Assembly (NCBI GenBank): GCA_009777315.1
Contig: WRMD01000004.1
Location: 1 to 61,443 of the forward strand
Source of the DNA: Candidatus Saccharimonadota bacterium
GTDB taxonomy: Bacteria; Patescibacteriota; Saccharimonadia; Saccharimonadales; Saccharimonadaceae
Reading direction: 5' to 3'
Length of the DNA: 61,443 nt
Program-made: the position numbers and the translations under genes
Notes under the pieces: generated by a model
The model's input: only the letters and a program-made list of their open reading frames with translations
Databases searched by the model: none
What the model was told of the DNA's origin: nothing
Shown: positions 46,605-56,458 of the stretch, one piece after another
Layout of the letters: each line of letters begins with the position of its first letter
How positions within the stretch are numbered: position 1 is the first letter of the stretch

Positions 46605-47936
46605 ATGCGAAAAACTAGGATGTTTACATTGCCAAAAAACACAAAGCCGACCGGCGAGGTGCTGGCTTTGCTAATATGTAAGCACAAGAAGGACGTAGAG
46701 CGCTACGACACCTTAGAGAAGTATCTAGATGCCGATGAGCCGGTTACGATGCGAGATAGACAACCAAAAAGCATGCTCGTTATCAACAACTTCGCCAACT
46801 ACATCGTGCAGATGAACGCAGGGTTCCTTGTAGGCACACCAGCGGAGTATCAATTCACCAAGAGGGTCGACGCAAGTGTCCTGACTAAGGCATATGATGA
46901 TCAGGTAATATCCGACCTCGATTCTGATTTAGCAGAAGACTCAGCAGCGTTTGGACGGGCGTATGAGAATATTTACATTGACGAGGACGGAAGTATAAAC
47001 TCATCTCTAATGAGCGTACGCAGTACGATAGTGGTCTACGATAACACCGTACGCCACAAGAAGATGTTTGCCTTTAGCTATGTCCACAGGTGCGATAAAA
47101 ATGGCAAGGAGGCGAAGGATGCGTACGATATTACAGTCTGGGATGATAAGAATATATCCGAGGCTAAACTCGCTGGAGTCGTACTATCTGGCCTGAAGTC
47201 AGAGCCGCACAAGCTAAATGACGTTCCAGTAATCGAATACGCTAATAACCGCCGTTATCGAGGCGACTTTGAGCGAGTTATATCTGGAATAGACGCCTAC
47301 AACATTCTACAGTCTAACCGAGTAAACGATCGAGAGAAGCTCCTTGACGCAATTCTTGCCTTCTACAACGTAACAATGACGCCGGAAGAAAAAGAGATGA
47401 TGCTAGAGGCTCGCGTTGTCACTTTACCAGAAGACTCTAAGGCCGAATACATTCTCAAGAATATCAATGAAAGCGATGCGGAGACGCTGCGCCAGTCAAT
47501 CGCTGAGGATATTCACAAGTTCTCCCTGACCCCTGACTTAACCGATAAAGAGTTCGCCGGCAATGCATCAGGTGTTGCTTTAGAATTTAAACTAATTGCC
47601 TTCATCCTTAACTTACGCAACAAAGAACGCAGCTTTGAGCAAGCGCTAATGGAGAGGTTTAAGATTTACAATGGTTTCTTCGTCACAAAATCTCAGATGA
47701 AGGCAATACCAGTGTCTGAAGTAGACGTATTATTCAAACGAACTATGCCACGGAATGACTTCGAGACCAGCCGCATGATTGCTAACCTTGAGGGCATGGT
47801 AGATAAGGCTACTCTAATCAGCCAGCTATCATTTATCCAGGACGGAGAGGAGATTGCTAAGCTGGCCGATGCTGAGGGGGCTGTTGAGGCTGGAAGTTAT
47901 GGCACAGGCGGCGCCGCTGAGAGGACTGCTGAATAG
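46605..47936 (+). CDS. Phage portal protein (SPP1 gp6-like)
   Basis: NFANYIVQMNAGFLVGTPAEY; SGVALEFKLIAFILNLRNKERSFEQAL. Confidence 0.85.
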   Translation: MRKTRMFTLPKNTKPTGEVLALLICKHKKDVERYDTLEKYLDADEPVTMRDRQPKSMLVINNFANYIVQMNAGFLVGTPAEYQFTKRVDASVLTKAYDDQVISDLDSDLAEDSAAFGRAYENIYIDEDGSINSSLMSVRSTIVVYDNTVRHKKMFAFSYVHRCDKNGKEAKDAYDITVWDDKNISEAKLAGVVLSGLKSEPHKLNDVPVIEYANNRRYRGDFERVISGIDAYNILQSNRVNDREKLLDAILAFYNVTMTPEEKEMMLEARVVTLPEDSKAEYILKNINESDAETLRQSIAEDIHKFSLTPDLTDKEFAGNASGVALEFKLIAFILNLRNKERSFEQALMERFKIYNGFFVTKSQMKAIPVSEVDVLFKRTMPRNDFETSRMIANLEGMVDKATLISQLSFIQDGEEIAKLADAEGAVEAGSYGTGGAAERTAE

Positions 47937-47944
47937 GAAATAAT

Positions 47945-49462
47945 GTGGCAGCAAGATTCCGTCCGCGCACTCGCACTAACGCCTACTGGGTAAGGCGGGC
48001 AGAAGAACGCCTTACGCGCATAGAGCGGCAGTCTTTAGCACACCTCCGCGAAATTGAGGTAGCCTATGACACTGCTCGGCGCCGCACCGTTCGTGATGTG
48101 CAGGCTATGTACGCTGCTCACTTTCGTAATGAGGGTTGGGACGTAGAAGCTTTACGCTCCATAGCTCCAGCAGGTAATCTCCGACGCTTTCATGACGAGA
48201 TGAAACGCTTGGGGCTCGATACGGCGCTACCAGCTAACTATTCTGGCCGGATGAACCGTCTTGAGCTACTGAATGCTCAAATGTGGGCTGAGAGCAAGAA
48301 AGCAGCGCTCGCCCACAATACGATTCAGACTCGAAGCCACATCCAAACTATCAATGAGATGCACAATCGAACAGCTTTTGATATTTCGCGAGGGATTGGC
48401 GCCACGCCCGCTTTCTCGCGACTGGACACTCGTACGGTAAACTCTATCCTCAATACAAAGTTCCAGGGGAAAAACTACTCACAAAGAATCTGGGGTAACA
48501 CTACTAAGCTTGCCGACACACTGAAAAGCGAACTTACCTCCGCCGTGGCTACTGGCCAAGACCCGGAGAAAACTATCCGAATGATCCGCAACCGGTTTGG
48601 TGTAGCCAAGAGCGACGCTGCTCGGCTATTGCGGACCGAAACAAACTTCTTCTCAAACAAGGCGGAGCTAGAGGCATATGAGAGCATGGGGATAGAGCGC
48701 TACAAGTTTAGCGCAACGCTCGACGGGAGGACTAGCACGGTTTGTCAAGATCTTGATGGTGAAGTGTTTAAGGTAGAAGATGCCCAGCAAGGCATAAACG
48801 CGCCGCCCATGCACCCTAACTGTCGCTCCACCGTCGTGGGGTATTGGGGCAAGGAGTGGGAATCGGAGACGCGGATAGCGCGCGACCCAGAGACCGGACG
48901 CAATAAGTTTGTAAGCGGAAGTATGGCCTATGGTGAATGGGCAAAGCAGGAGGGCATTGCTCTTACAGCCCCGACTATCCTGCCCGGGATGCTGGCGGCT
49001 ACAGGTAGACCGCTTCCGATAGTCCAGGATTGGACTAATGAATTATTAGCTGGTGCGCAACCCGGGTCTGGTGTAGTCCGTAAAGCAAACGGCTATCCAA
49101 CCAACCAAAAACCGCGTTTTGAAGAAGTAGAAGCTGCACACTGGTTAAGGGATAATATAGGAGGATCAGTACGATACGTGCCTAGGGGTAACCATCCTAC
49201 ATATGATTTCAGATGGAGAAGACAAAATCTTGAGTTGAAGACTCTATTGACTAACAACCTTGACCAAGTAAGCAAGAGAATACGCGAAGGTTCACAGCAG
49301 ATAGGTGGTAGCGGTGGGCTGTTCTTAAATATATCTGGTTCATCGCTGCGACGAGCAGATTTGATGAGCCGGATCAAGGCTGACTTAGCACGCTTCGACA
49401 TTGACTTCGTGATAGTAAGAGATGGTGACAACCTATTGGCCTATCTAGTGAAAGGAAAATAG
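47945..49462 (+). CDS. MuF-family head protein with C-terminal PD-(D/E)XK toxin-like domain
   Basis: LDGRTSTVCQDLDGEVFKVEDAQQGINAPPMHPNCRSTVVG (MuF); C-terminal YDFRWRRQNLELKTLLTNNLDQVSKRIREGSQQ. Confidence 0.8.
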   Translation: MAARFRPRTRTNAYWVRRAEERLTRIERQSLAHLREIEVAYDTARRRTVRDVQAMYAAHFRNEGWDVEALRSIAPAGNLRRFHDEMKRLGLDTALPANYSGRMNRLELLNAQMWAESKKAALAHNTIQTRSHIQTINEMHNRTAFDISRGIGATPAFSRLDTRTVNSILNTKFQGKNYSQRIWGNTTKLADTLKSELTSAVATGQDPEKTIRMIRNRFGVAKSDAARLLRTETNFFSNKAELEAYESMGIERYKFSATLDGRTSTVCQDLDGEVFKVEDAQQGINAPPMHPNCRSTVVGYWGKEWESETRIARDPETGRNKFVSGSMAYGEWAKQEGIALTAPTILPGMLAATGRPLPIVQDWTNELLAGAQPGSGVVRKANGYPTNQKPRFEEVEAAHWLRDNIGGSVRYVPRGNHPTYDFRWRRQNLELKTLLTNNLDQVSKRIREGSQQIGGSGGLFLNISGSSLRRADLMSRIKADLARFDIDFVIVRDGDNLLAYLVKGK

Positions 49463-49554
49463 CCCCGGAAACCTATGGTGGCTAAGGGGGCTACTTCTGT
49501 TTTAGGATAGCACACCGACTGCCAAAAGTCAACGTGCTTTGAACGTGCTTATGA

Positions 49555-49630
49555 ATATGCTATAATCAAATCAAATCTATTGCGTCCGGAAGGATGTAAA
49601 CTTATTTGCGCCCTGATGGGCGTTTTTTGA
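49555..49630 (+). promoter_or_regulatory. Phage promoter-terminator module 2
   Basis: ATGCTATAATCAAATCAAATCTATTGCG then CGCCCTGATGGGCGTTTTTTG. Confidence 0.65.
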
Positions 49631-49671
49631 TTGTCAAATTAACCCGACGGGGGTAAACGAAAGGAGTTTTT

Positions 49672-50247
49672 ATGCCAGACCTTATTGACGAGGTAAAGGA
49701 TGAAAACCAAGACTCTGCTGGCGGAAATCAGGATGCCGACCAGAAACCAGAGGAAAGTAAAGATACTGATACTCCAAAGACTTTCTCTCAAGAAGAGGTC
49801 AATGAGATAGTCTCCAAGCGACTTGGCGAAACAAAGGCTAAGACCGAGGAGATGATTAGCAAGAAGCTCCAAGAGGCGGAAGCCGAATGGGAGCGAAAAG
49901 CTAAGCTCACGGCCGAGGAAAAGGCGAAAGAGGAGAGCGAGCGACGCACTAGCGAGCTAGCTCAAAAGGAACGCGACATCGCGATCCGTGAAAACCGTGC
50001 AGAAGCACGCGATATTTTAGCAGAGAAGAAAATATCTTCGGAATTGGTAGATTGGGTCATAGATGCAGATCTCGACATAACCAAGTCCAATATCGAGAAG
50101 CTGGAGAAAGTCTGGAATAAGGCTATTGAGGAAGGTGTCAACGCGAAGATGGTTGGGAAAACCCCAACTGATCCGCAGCCGGATTCAACTAAGCAAACTG
50201 ACGAAAAAACCAGCGTGAAGGACCTTCTCTACCGTAAGAAAGGATAG
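49672..50247 (+). CDS. Capsid scaffold protein (DUF4355-like)
   Basis: Acidic coiled-coil protein between MuF and capsid. Confidence 0.75.
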   Translation: MPDLIDEVKDENQDSAGGNQDADQKPEESKDTDTPKTFSQEEVNEIVSKRLGETKAKTEEMISKKLQEAEAEWERKAKLTAEEKAKEESERRTSELAQKERDIAIRENRAEARDILAEKKISSELVDWVIDADLDITKSNIEKLEKVWNKAIEEGVNAKMVGKTPTDPQPDSTKQTDEKTSVKDLLYRKKG

Positions 50248-50250
50248 AAA

Positions 50251-51201
50251 ATGCCTATTAAACTAGCAGACGCAAAGCAGTTGTCTCAGGACAAGCTGAC
50301 TGATGCAGTCATCGACGAGTTTGCACGCTCGCCAATTATTAACGCCCTACCATTTGACAACACAGTCAAAGCTCAAGGTGGCCGATCGCTCACCTATGTG
50401 CATAACCGCGTGACGACTCAGCCAACGGCTGGCTCTCGTGCACTTAACAGTGAGTATACTCCGCAGGAGACCGCAACAACTCAAGTGGTTACCAACCTTA
50501 AAGTTATGGGTGGCGCTTTTGAGGTCGACCGAGTTATCGCCCGCGATGAAGTACAGGTCGTCGACCACGTTACCTTCCAGAGCGAGCAGAAAGCTAAGGC
50601 TACTGTTGCAAGCTTTCACGATCAGATGATCAACGGTGACTCGGCCATTATTGCTACCGACTTCGATGGTCTGGATAAGGTACTTACCGGGACTTCGACT
50701 GAAGTGACTCCGGTTGCCAATATCGACCTGTCTACAACCGGGGCGGTCACGAATACCTACCGAGCGTTCCTCTACCATCTCCGTAAGATGGTAGGCAAGA
50801 TGTCCGGTGCGCCGACTCATATCTTGATGAACAGTGACATGTACACGGCTTTTCAAGCTATTTCCGATATTGTGCCAAACATCACTTTCACTCGCAATGA
50901 GATGGGTGATGAAGTCGGTCGTTACGGCTCAGCTATTTTGGTTGAGATGGGTGACAAGCCAGGTTCGTCCGATCCAATCATCGGCAATGCTGCCGATGGC
51001 ACGACATCGCTATACGCTATTCGCGTTGGTATGGACGGCTTCCACGGCGTAAGCCCGGATGGTACTGACTTGATCAACATCTACGCTCCTGATATGAATG
51101 CACCCGGTGCTGTCAAGAAGGGCGAGGTTGAGATCGTGGCCGCTACCGTCCTGAAAGCTACTAAGGCCGCTGCCGTTCTTCGTAACATCAAAGTAGTGTA
51201 G
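50251..51201 (+). CDS. Major capsid protein
   Basis: Follows scaffold; capsid-like ORF with GAFEVDRVIARDEVQVVDHV. Confidence 0.85.
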   Translation: MPIKLADAKQLSQDKLTDAVIDEFARSPIINALPFDNTVKAQGGRSLTYVHNRVTTQPTAGSRALNSEYTPQETATTQVVTNLKVMGGAFEVDRVIARDEVQVVDHVTFQSEQKAKATVASFHDQMINGDSAIIATDFDGLDKVLTGTSTEVTPVANIDLSTTGAVTNTYRAFLYHLRKMVGKMSGAPTHILMNSDMYTAFQAISDIVPNITFTRNEMGDEVGRYGSAILVEMGDKPGSSDPIIGNAADGTTSLYAIRVGMDGFHGVSPDGTDLINIYAPDMNAPGAVKKGEVEIVAATVLKATKAAAVLRNIKVV

Positions 51202-51233
51202 CCGCTACAAGAATAAGATCAGAAAGGATCATC

Positions 51234-51509
51234 ATGAAAGTTAGAATCGAAGCAAAGGTCAAGGATTACACTGGCATATCTGCCTGCGTAGCCTTCGCTA
51301 ACGGTGTAGCCGAAGCAGGAATCACTGAGAACCAGCTTGCTTACTTCAAGCGGGCTGGCTACAGGTTGACTATACTAGGCAACTCTGGTAAAGGTGGTAA
51401 GCCTGCCGTAGGTAAGGGCAAAGACAGTAAACCTGCCGATACTGATTCCGGCAAGACTGGCGGAGACGCTGGTGAGGGCGACTCCGTAGGTGGTGAGCCA
51501 GAGGCTTAG
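51234..51509 (+). CDS. Phage hypothetical protein
   Basis: Small ORF with Gly/Lys/Asp-rich tail between capsid and connector genes. Confidence 0.5.
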   Translation: MKVRIEAKVKDYTGISACVAFANGVAEAGITENQLAYFKRAGYRLTILGNSGKGGKPAVGKGKDSKPADTDSGKTGGDAGEGDSVGGEPEA

Positions 51510-51511
51510 CT

Positions 51512-51883
51512 ATGGATGAGCAGATCGAGAGAATCAAGTGCCATGTAAGGAGGGTCAACTCCACGGCTACTGATGATGAGCTTTTGACCTTCGCGGTCGA
51601 AGAGACCATTGATCGCGTTCTGCTCTACTTGAATCGTGATGACCTGCCAAATAATCTTCTGCGGGTCATCGCGAGAATAGTCTCCGGAGTCTATAACCAA
51701 ACTGCGGCGAACCTTAATAATGTGGGTGCGGATCAAGCCGTGAAGTCGCTCAGCGATAACGGACAGTCCATCACGTTCTCAGAGAACGCTAAGCAATATC
51801 TGGCGACGAGCACTGATCACGAACTTTTCGGCGGGTTTGCGAAGCTTTTGGCGCCACATCGGAGGGTGAATGTTGTGGCCTAA
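51512..51883 (+). CDS. Head-tail connector
   Basis: Position and all-alpha profile. Confidence 0.6.
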   Translation: MDEQIERIKCHVRRVNSTATDDELLTFAVEETIDRVLLYLNRDDLPNNLLRVIARIVSGVYNQTAANLNNVGADQAVKSLSDNGQSITFSENAKQYLATSTDHELFGGFAKLLAPHRRVNVVA

Positions 51884-52214
51884 CGAAGCTAGGTCGGCTA
51901 TTGCAGCCAACTTCTACGACAAGACAATTAATGTCCTTGCCAAAATTGATACTGTGGATGAAGAGGGCGGCCTGCGCCGCTCAGCCGAAGTCACAGGGTC
52001 ATTCATGGGCAACGTACGCTTTACCAAGCTTGAACTATTACAGAAGGAGCTGGGGCTCGTTAAAGAGATTGACGCGGCCATTTCCTGCGCCGTAAACACG
52101 CCCGTAGAGGCGGGAAGCATGCTAGAGTACCAAGGCGTGAAGTATGCCGTGGATGCTGTCCTACCGCGAGACTCACACAAGCTGATTATAGGGAGTATAT
52201 GGCAATCAAAATAG
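51870..52214 (+). CDS. Head closure/minor capsid protein
   Basis: Synteny with siphovirus morphogenesis genes. Confidence 0.55.
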   Translation: MLWPNEARSAIAANFYDKTINVLAKIDTVDEEGGLRRSAEVTGSFMGNVRFTKLELLQKELGLVKEIDAAISCAVNTPVEAGSMLEYQGVKYAVDAVLPRDSHKLIIGSIWQSK

Positions 52215-52642
52215 AGATTCGGGGCGTACAGTCACTCATTAAAAAGCTTGATTCTGTCGCTGAGATTGATGGTGCTATCAGACAGGCAACAGTTAAGTCT
52301 ACCGGCATCGTGCAGGCCGACGCCAAGCAGAACGCTCCTGTAGATACGGGCAACCTTAAAAGCTCTATCAAGATGAATGTAGAGCAGAATGACGAATCTA
52401 CTACCGGAACAGTCTCTACGGCTACTAAATATGGTATGTACGTCGAGTTTGGCGCTGGCGTTCGCGGTGCAGCCTCGGAGCATCCTAAAGCCGGTGAGTT
52501 AGGGCTGAAGTTTAGCCCTAACGTGGCTGGGCAGACAGCTCAACCATTCATGTACCCAGCGCTGAAGAAGAATGAGGCTAAGATTGGTAGGATTTTTACT
52601 GATGAAGTTAAAAAGGCTGCTAGAGAGGCCGTAAATGTATAA
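52199..52642 (+). CDS. HK97 gp10-like tail component
   Basis: VKSTGIVQADAKQNAPVDTGNLKSSI typical of the family. Confidence 0.8.
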   Translation: MAIKIEIRGVQSLIKKLDSVAEIDGAIRQATVKSTGIVQADAKQNAPVDTGNLKSSIKMNVEQNDESTTGTVSTATKYGMYVEFGAGVRGAASEHPKAGELGLKFSPNVAGQTAQPFMYPALKKNEAKIGRIFTDEVKKAAREAVNV

Positions 52643-52988
52643 TCCGAAACCAAGGCTGCAAAAGGAGCTGAGCTCACTCGGCTACCACTGTCAGCAGGGG
52701 TCACAGGCTATATTTAACGAAGACCAAATCCCAGCTATCACTTTCCGCATCGACAACAACAGCGTCGATACCGATTTAGATAACAAAATATCCAGTCAAG
52801 ACATTGTTGTAGCGGTGGGCGTCTGGACGGATGACAGCCCTACTGCTAGTCGAATACTCGGCGAAGTCGAAGAGAAGATGCGGGAATTAGGTTACAGAAT
52901 GGTATTCTCGGCCGACATCCCTAACCCAGATGGTTCGCTATTCCATATTAGCACCCGATTCAGCGGTTATCCGCTGGATGCACTTTAA
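52635..52988 (+). CDS. Tail completion protein
   Basis: Synteny between gp10-like and major tail protein. Confidence 0.55.
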   Translation: MYNPKPRLQKELSSLGYHCQQGSQAIFNEDQIPAITFRIDNNSVDTDLDNKISSQDIVVAVGVWTDDSPTASRILGEVEEKMRELGYRMVFSADIPNPDGSLFHISTRFSGYPLDAL

Positions 52989-53034
52989 TACCGCGCCACC
53001 AGGCGCGCTGCATGCCAAATCTAAAGGAGGAACA

Positions 53035-53469
53035 ATGGCAACAGCACAACGAGCGATTGGCACTAGCTTGACGATGGTCAAGTCTGGCGACGAAACCGCT
53101 GACACAATTATCGCGCGAGTTTCCAGTATTGGGGAGGTCAACCCTACCCACTCGGAAATCGACGTAACCACACTTGATAGCCCGAATGGGGCGCAAGAGT
53201 TCATTGCCGGAGCAACAGACTCAGGTAGTCTTGCTGTAAGCGGTCAAGTTCCATCTGGAGCCAGCCAGCTGGATGCACTCTACTCTGTGTTCAAGAGCCG
53301 AGAAGTCCGCGACTGGATAGTCACATGGCCTGACGGCACGAAGATTGACCTTTCTGGCTTCATAAATGGGTTTACATTCGGCGAAGCCGCCCCAGACGGC
53401 CTGATCACTTTCAGCGTAGAGATCCGTGTGAGTGGTCTCCCTAAGCTTACCCCGGCGACGGCGCCTTAA
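53035..53469 (+). CDS. Major tail protein
   Basis: Starts MATAQRAIG after aaaggagga; GEVNPTHSEIDVTTLDSPNGAQEF. Confidence 0.75.
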   Translation: MATAQRAIGTSLTMVKSGDETADTIIARVSSIGEVNPTHSEIDVTTLDSPNGAQEFIAGATDSGSLAVSGQVPSGASQLDALYSVFKSREVRDWIVTWPDGTKIDLSGFINGFTFGEAAPDGLITFSVEIRVSGLPKLTPATAP

Positions 53470-53530
53470 CTAACGCCCTGGCGGGGGCGCAATCCCGCCA
53501 GATATTATCAACTAAACTAAGGGTTATAAG

Positions 53531-53875
53531 ATGACAGAGTTAAAGTTCACAGCAAAAGCAGTCAAGGCAATCGAAAAAGGCACGGGCAAGATGATTGCCA
53601 TGTCGGTTGGCGACCTGAGACTAGAGACCATTGAGATGTTTCTACAGTTCTGCCTTTTTAATGAAGATGGCGAGCGGGCGCTAAAAGATAAAACAGTTGA
53701 AGAGGTCGAGGAGTTTACTGGTAGCTATGTGGCTGAGCGCGGCTTGGATGTTATCATGCTCGAAATCACGGAGGCTTTAGTCGCAAGCGGTTTTTTACCA
53801 AAGACGACTCCGGTAGCCGATTTGAGGCGGGAGATCGAAGCTGCCGACCAACGGACGGACGTTGTTTCTGGCTAG
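53531..53875 (+). CDS. Tail assembly chaperone (gpG-like)
   Basis: Position before tape measure; slippery heptamer near its 3' end. Confidence 0.7.
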   Translation: MTELKFTAKAVKAIEKGTGKMIAMSVGDLRLETIEMFLQFCLFNEDGERALKDKTVEEVEEFTGSYVAERGLDVIMLEITEALVASGFLPKTTPVADLRREIEAADQRTDVVSG

Positions 53876-54321
53876 ATTGGCAAGACCACGAGGTTGATGC
53901 CTTGACAATAGGGATAGACTTGGACACCTACTGGAAGCTAACTCCAGTAGAGTTCAAGAAGTATGCGGATGCGTATAGACAGCGAAAAGAATCGGAGGTC
54001 AGGGAGCAAGACTCTCTCAATCACCTGCTCGGTCACTATATCGCCTATGCCTTCAATGACCCGAAGAAATATCCCAAAAAACCTCTGCTGGAAGAGGTCG
54101 GACTAGGCTCAGTGCCAAGACCAGTAGAGGAAAGTACCGAGCTGCAAAAGGCTCGCATGATAGCGTGGGTTCACGCTCTACACGAAAAGAAGGAGAAAGA
54201 TGGCACTGACAGTAGAAGAGCTACAAGTGCTGATTACAGCTCAGACAGCAGACTTCAAGAAGCAAATGGCGGCGGTGAACAGCACCGTGACGGGCTTCCA
54301 GAAGCAGGTAGAGCGCAGTAG
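53798..54321 (+). CDS. Frameshift extension (gpT-like part of a gpG-T fusion)
   Basis: The -1 frame is open from the slippery site 53791-53797 through 54321 (TKDDSGSRFEAGDRSCRPTDGRCFWLDWQDHEVDALTIGIDL...). Confidence 0.7.
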
Positions 54322-56458
54322 TGGCAGCACATCGCAGTTTACGGCTGGGTTGAAAACACTAGGCAAGGCGGCACTGGCTATACTCGCCTTCAAGCAAGTA
54401 GTTGGCTTCCTGCGCCAAGCAAACACCGAATACGGTGCAGCTATCAGTAACCAGATCCGTCTGGCGCAGGCTATGCGGTTATTTGGCGACTCTGAGGCAG
54501 ATTTCAAGGCCGTCATAGCCCAGACCGAGCAGATGCAACGCGTGGGCGTTATATCGGCTCAGTCGCTTCAGATGGCGGCGCAGGAGCTTCGTACATACGT
54601 TAGTGATGTCGGCAGTCTACAGAAGGTGCTACCACTAGTGGCGGATATGACCGCTCAGCAGTACGGCTTTGGAGCGTCGGCTGAGAACGCCTACAATATG
54701 GCCCTACAGGTTGGTAAGGCGCTCAACGGCACGTTTGACGGGTTGAGACGCAATGGCTACGCCTTCTCGGACGCCGACATTGCTCTATTTAACTACGGGT
54801 CTGAGCAGGAGCGGGTGGCGCGACTCAGCGAGATTATCACCGAGAACATTGGTGGGATGAATGAAGCTCTTGGCAACACAGACTACGGCCGCCAGATGAG
54901 GCTGGCCAACAGCATCTCTGACCTGCGCCAGCAGATTGGCGCATTGACGGCCGGAATTAGCAACATGTTCGTCCCAGTGATTAGCCAATTTGTCAACTGG
55001 ATAGCTAAGGGGATCTCTTATGTGAGGGCGTTCCTGTCGCTCCTGGGCGTTCAATTCGGCAATACGGTAGCCGGAGCCAATGCGCTGGCAGCGAGCGTGG
55101 ACGGCGTTGGTACGGCGGCTACACGGGCAGGAAATCGGGTCAGGAGGTCTCTAGCCGGGTTCGATGAGATGAATGTCCTAACCGAGCAGGCGGCGGGTAA
55201 CTTGGACGGGATTGGGAGCAGCGGGTTTGGGATTGATGCGCCGCCAGACTTGCTGGATTGGGGGGTTGATTTATTCCCTGAGGTCGAATTACCGAAGAAG
55301 TTTGTTGCGGCAATAGAAGCTGTGAAAAACGGTACCAGATGGTGGGTGACTAATGTCATAGATTTCTGGCGTCAGGTTGGGCGAAGGCAGAGCATGCAAA
55401 ATCTAAGAGAATCTGTGCTGGGCCTGGGGGATACGTTTAGGCGTTTTGCTGATAGCTTCAGAGAGTTTTGGGACAGTCCAGCGTTCTCAGTATTTAGAGA
55501 GGCCGTGTGGATCGGAATCTCAAGCCATGTGAAGAGGATGGCTGATTTAGTCGCCGTTGCTTGGCGCGTTATTATCGATTCCATAGGTAATGTTGCGGAC
55601 ATGTTAGGGGTGATAATGCGGCTAATTAGTGGTGACTTCGCCGGGGCCTGGGAGCACGTAAGATCTATAGTCGGACGCACAACTGGCTTTTGGGGAGACT
55701 CGATTAAGCTGGCAGGCAACATTATGAAAGAAAATGCTCTAGAGGCTGTTAGGTGGTTCTCTAACATTGGCGATGGAGCTAGAGAAACTTGGTTAGGGAT
55801 AGTGAGTGGAGCAAGCTGGCTACGAGATAGGAGTAAAGAGTCCTTTGTGAGCATCCGTGATAATGCGTTGAGTGCTGGGAGTAATATAGGAGGCTTTTTT
55901 TCTGGAGTATGGTCTGGTTTAGCTGATGGATTGGGTAATACTTCCTCGCGAATGGTCGGCATTTTCGGTAATATACAAAGTTCAATATCGGGACTTTTCT
56001 CGCGAGCTTGGGGGGCGGTACAGGATGGGGCTAACGGCGCTCTTAGTTGGATAGGGGATAGCTTCAAGCGCATAATTAACTCCGTGATTGGTGGTATCGA
56101 ATGGGTGCTCGGCCAGCCGATACGTCAATTAAACCGAGCAATCGAGACAATCAATCGCATCCCTGGAGTAAGTGTCGGCCGTATCGCCGAGATTAGTTTA
56201 TCGCGGCTAGCTAAGGGCGGGATCGTGTCGGCGCCGACTAGAGCACTGATTGGAGAGGCTGGACGCGAGGCCGTCCTTCCGCTGGACACCAACACAGGCT
56301 GGATGGACGAGCTGGCGGCGAAAATCAGTAGCTCTGGCGGGGGTCAGCAGCCTGTCCATGTCGTAGTACAAATCGGCGAAGACACACTAATAGATAAAGT
56401 CGTGGAGGGGATAAATCATGCCTCATTTATGCAGAACAGGAGCGTACTAGCGGTTTAG
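54200..56458 (+). CDS. Tape measure protein
   Basis: 752 aa, hydrophobic helical segments, C-terminal LAKGGIVSAPTRALIGEAGREAVLPL. Confidence 0.9.
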   Translation: MALTVEELQVLITAQTADFKKQMAAVNSTVTGFQKQVERSSGSTSQFTAGLKTLGKAALAILAFKQVVGFLRQANTEYGAAISNQIRLAQAMRLFGDSEADFKAVIAQTEQMQRVGVISAQSLQMAAQELRTYVSDVGSLQKVLPLVADMTAQQYGFGASAENAYNMALQVGKALNGTFDGLRRNGYAFSDADIALFNYGSEQERVARLSEIITENIGGMNEALGNTDYGRQMRLANSISDLRQQIGALTAGISNMFVPVISQFVNWIAKGISYVRAFLSLLGVQFGNTVAGANALAASVDGVGTAATRAGNRVRRSLAGFDEMNVLTEQAAGNLDGIGSSGFGIDAPPDLLDWGVDLFPEVELPKKFVAAIEAVKNGTRWWVTNVIDFWRQVGRRQSMQNLRESVLGLGDTFRRFADSFREFWDSPAFSVFREAVWIGISSHVKRMADLVAVAWRVIIDSIGNVADMLGVIMRLISGDFAGAWEHVRSIVGRTTGFWGDSIKLAGNIMKENALEAVRWFSNIGDGARETWLGIVSGASWLRDRSKESFVSIRDNALSAGSNIGGFFSGVWSGLADGLGNTSSRMVGIFGNIQSSISGLFSRAWGAVQDGANGALSWIGDSFKRIINSVIGGIEWVLGQPIRQLNRAIETINRIPGVSVGRIAEISLSRLAKGGIVSAPTRALIGEAGREAVLPLDTNTGWMDELAAKISSSGGGQQPVHVVVQIGEDTLIDKVVEGINHASFMQNRSVLAV

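Noticed and set aside
54241-56073. Minus-strand ORFs within the tape measure gene
   Set aside because: No promoters or RBS, spurious composition, antisense to a clear tape measure ORF.
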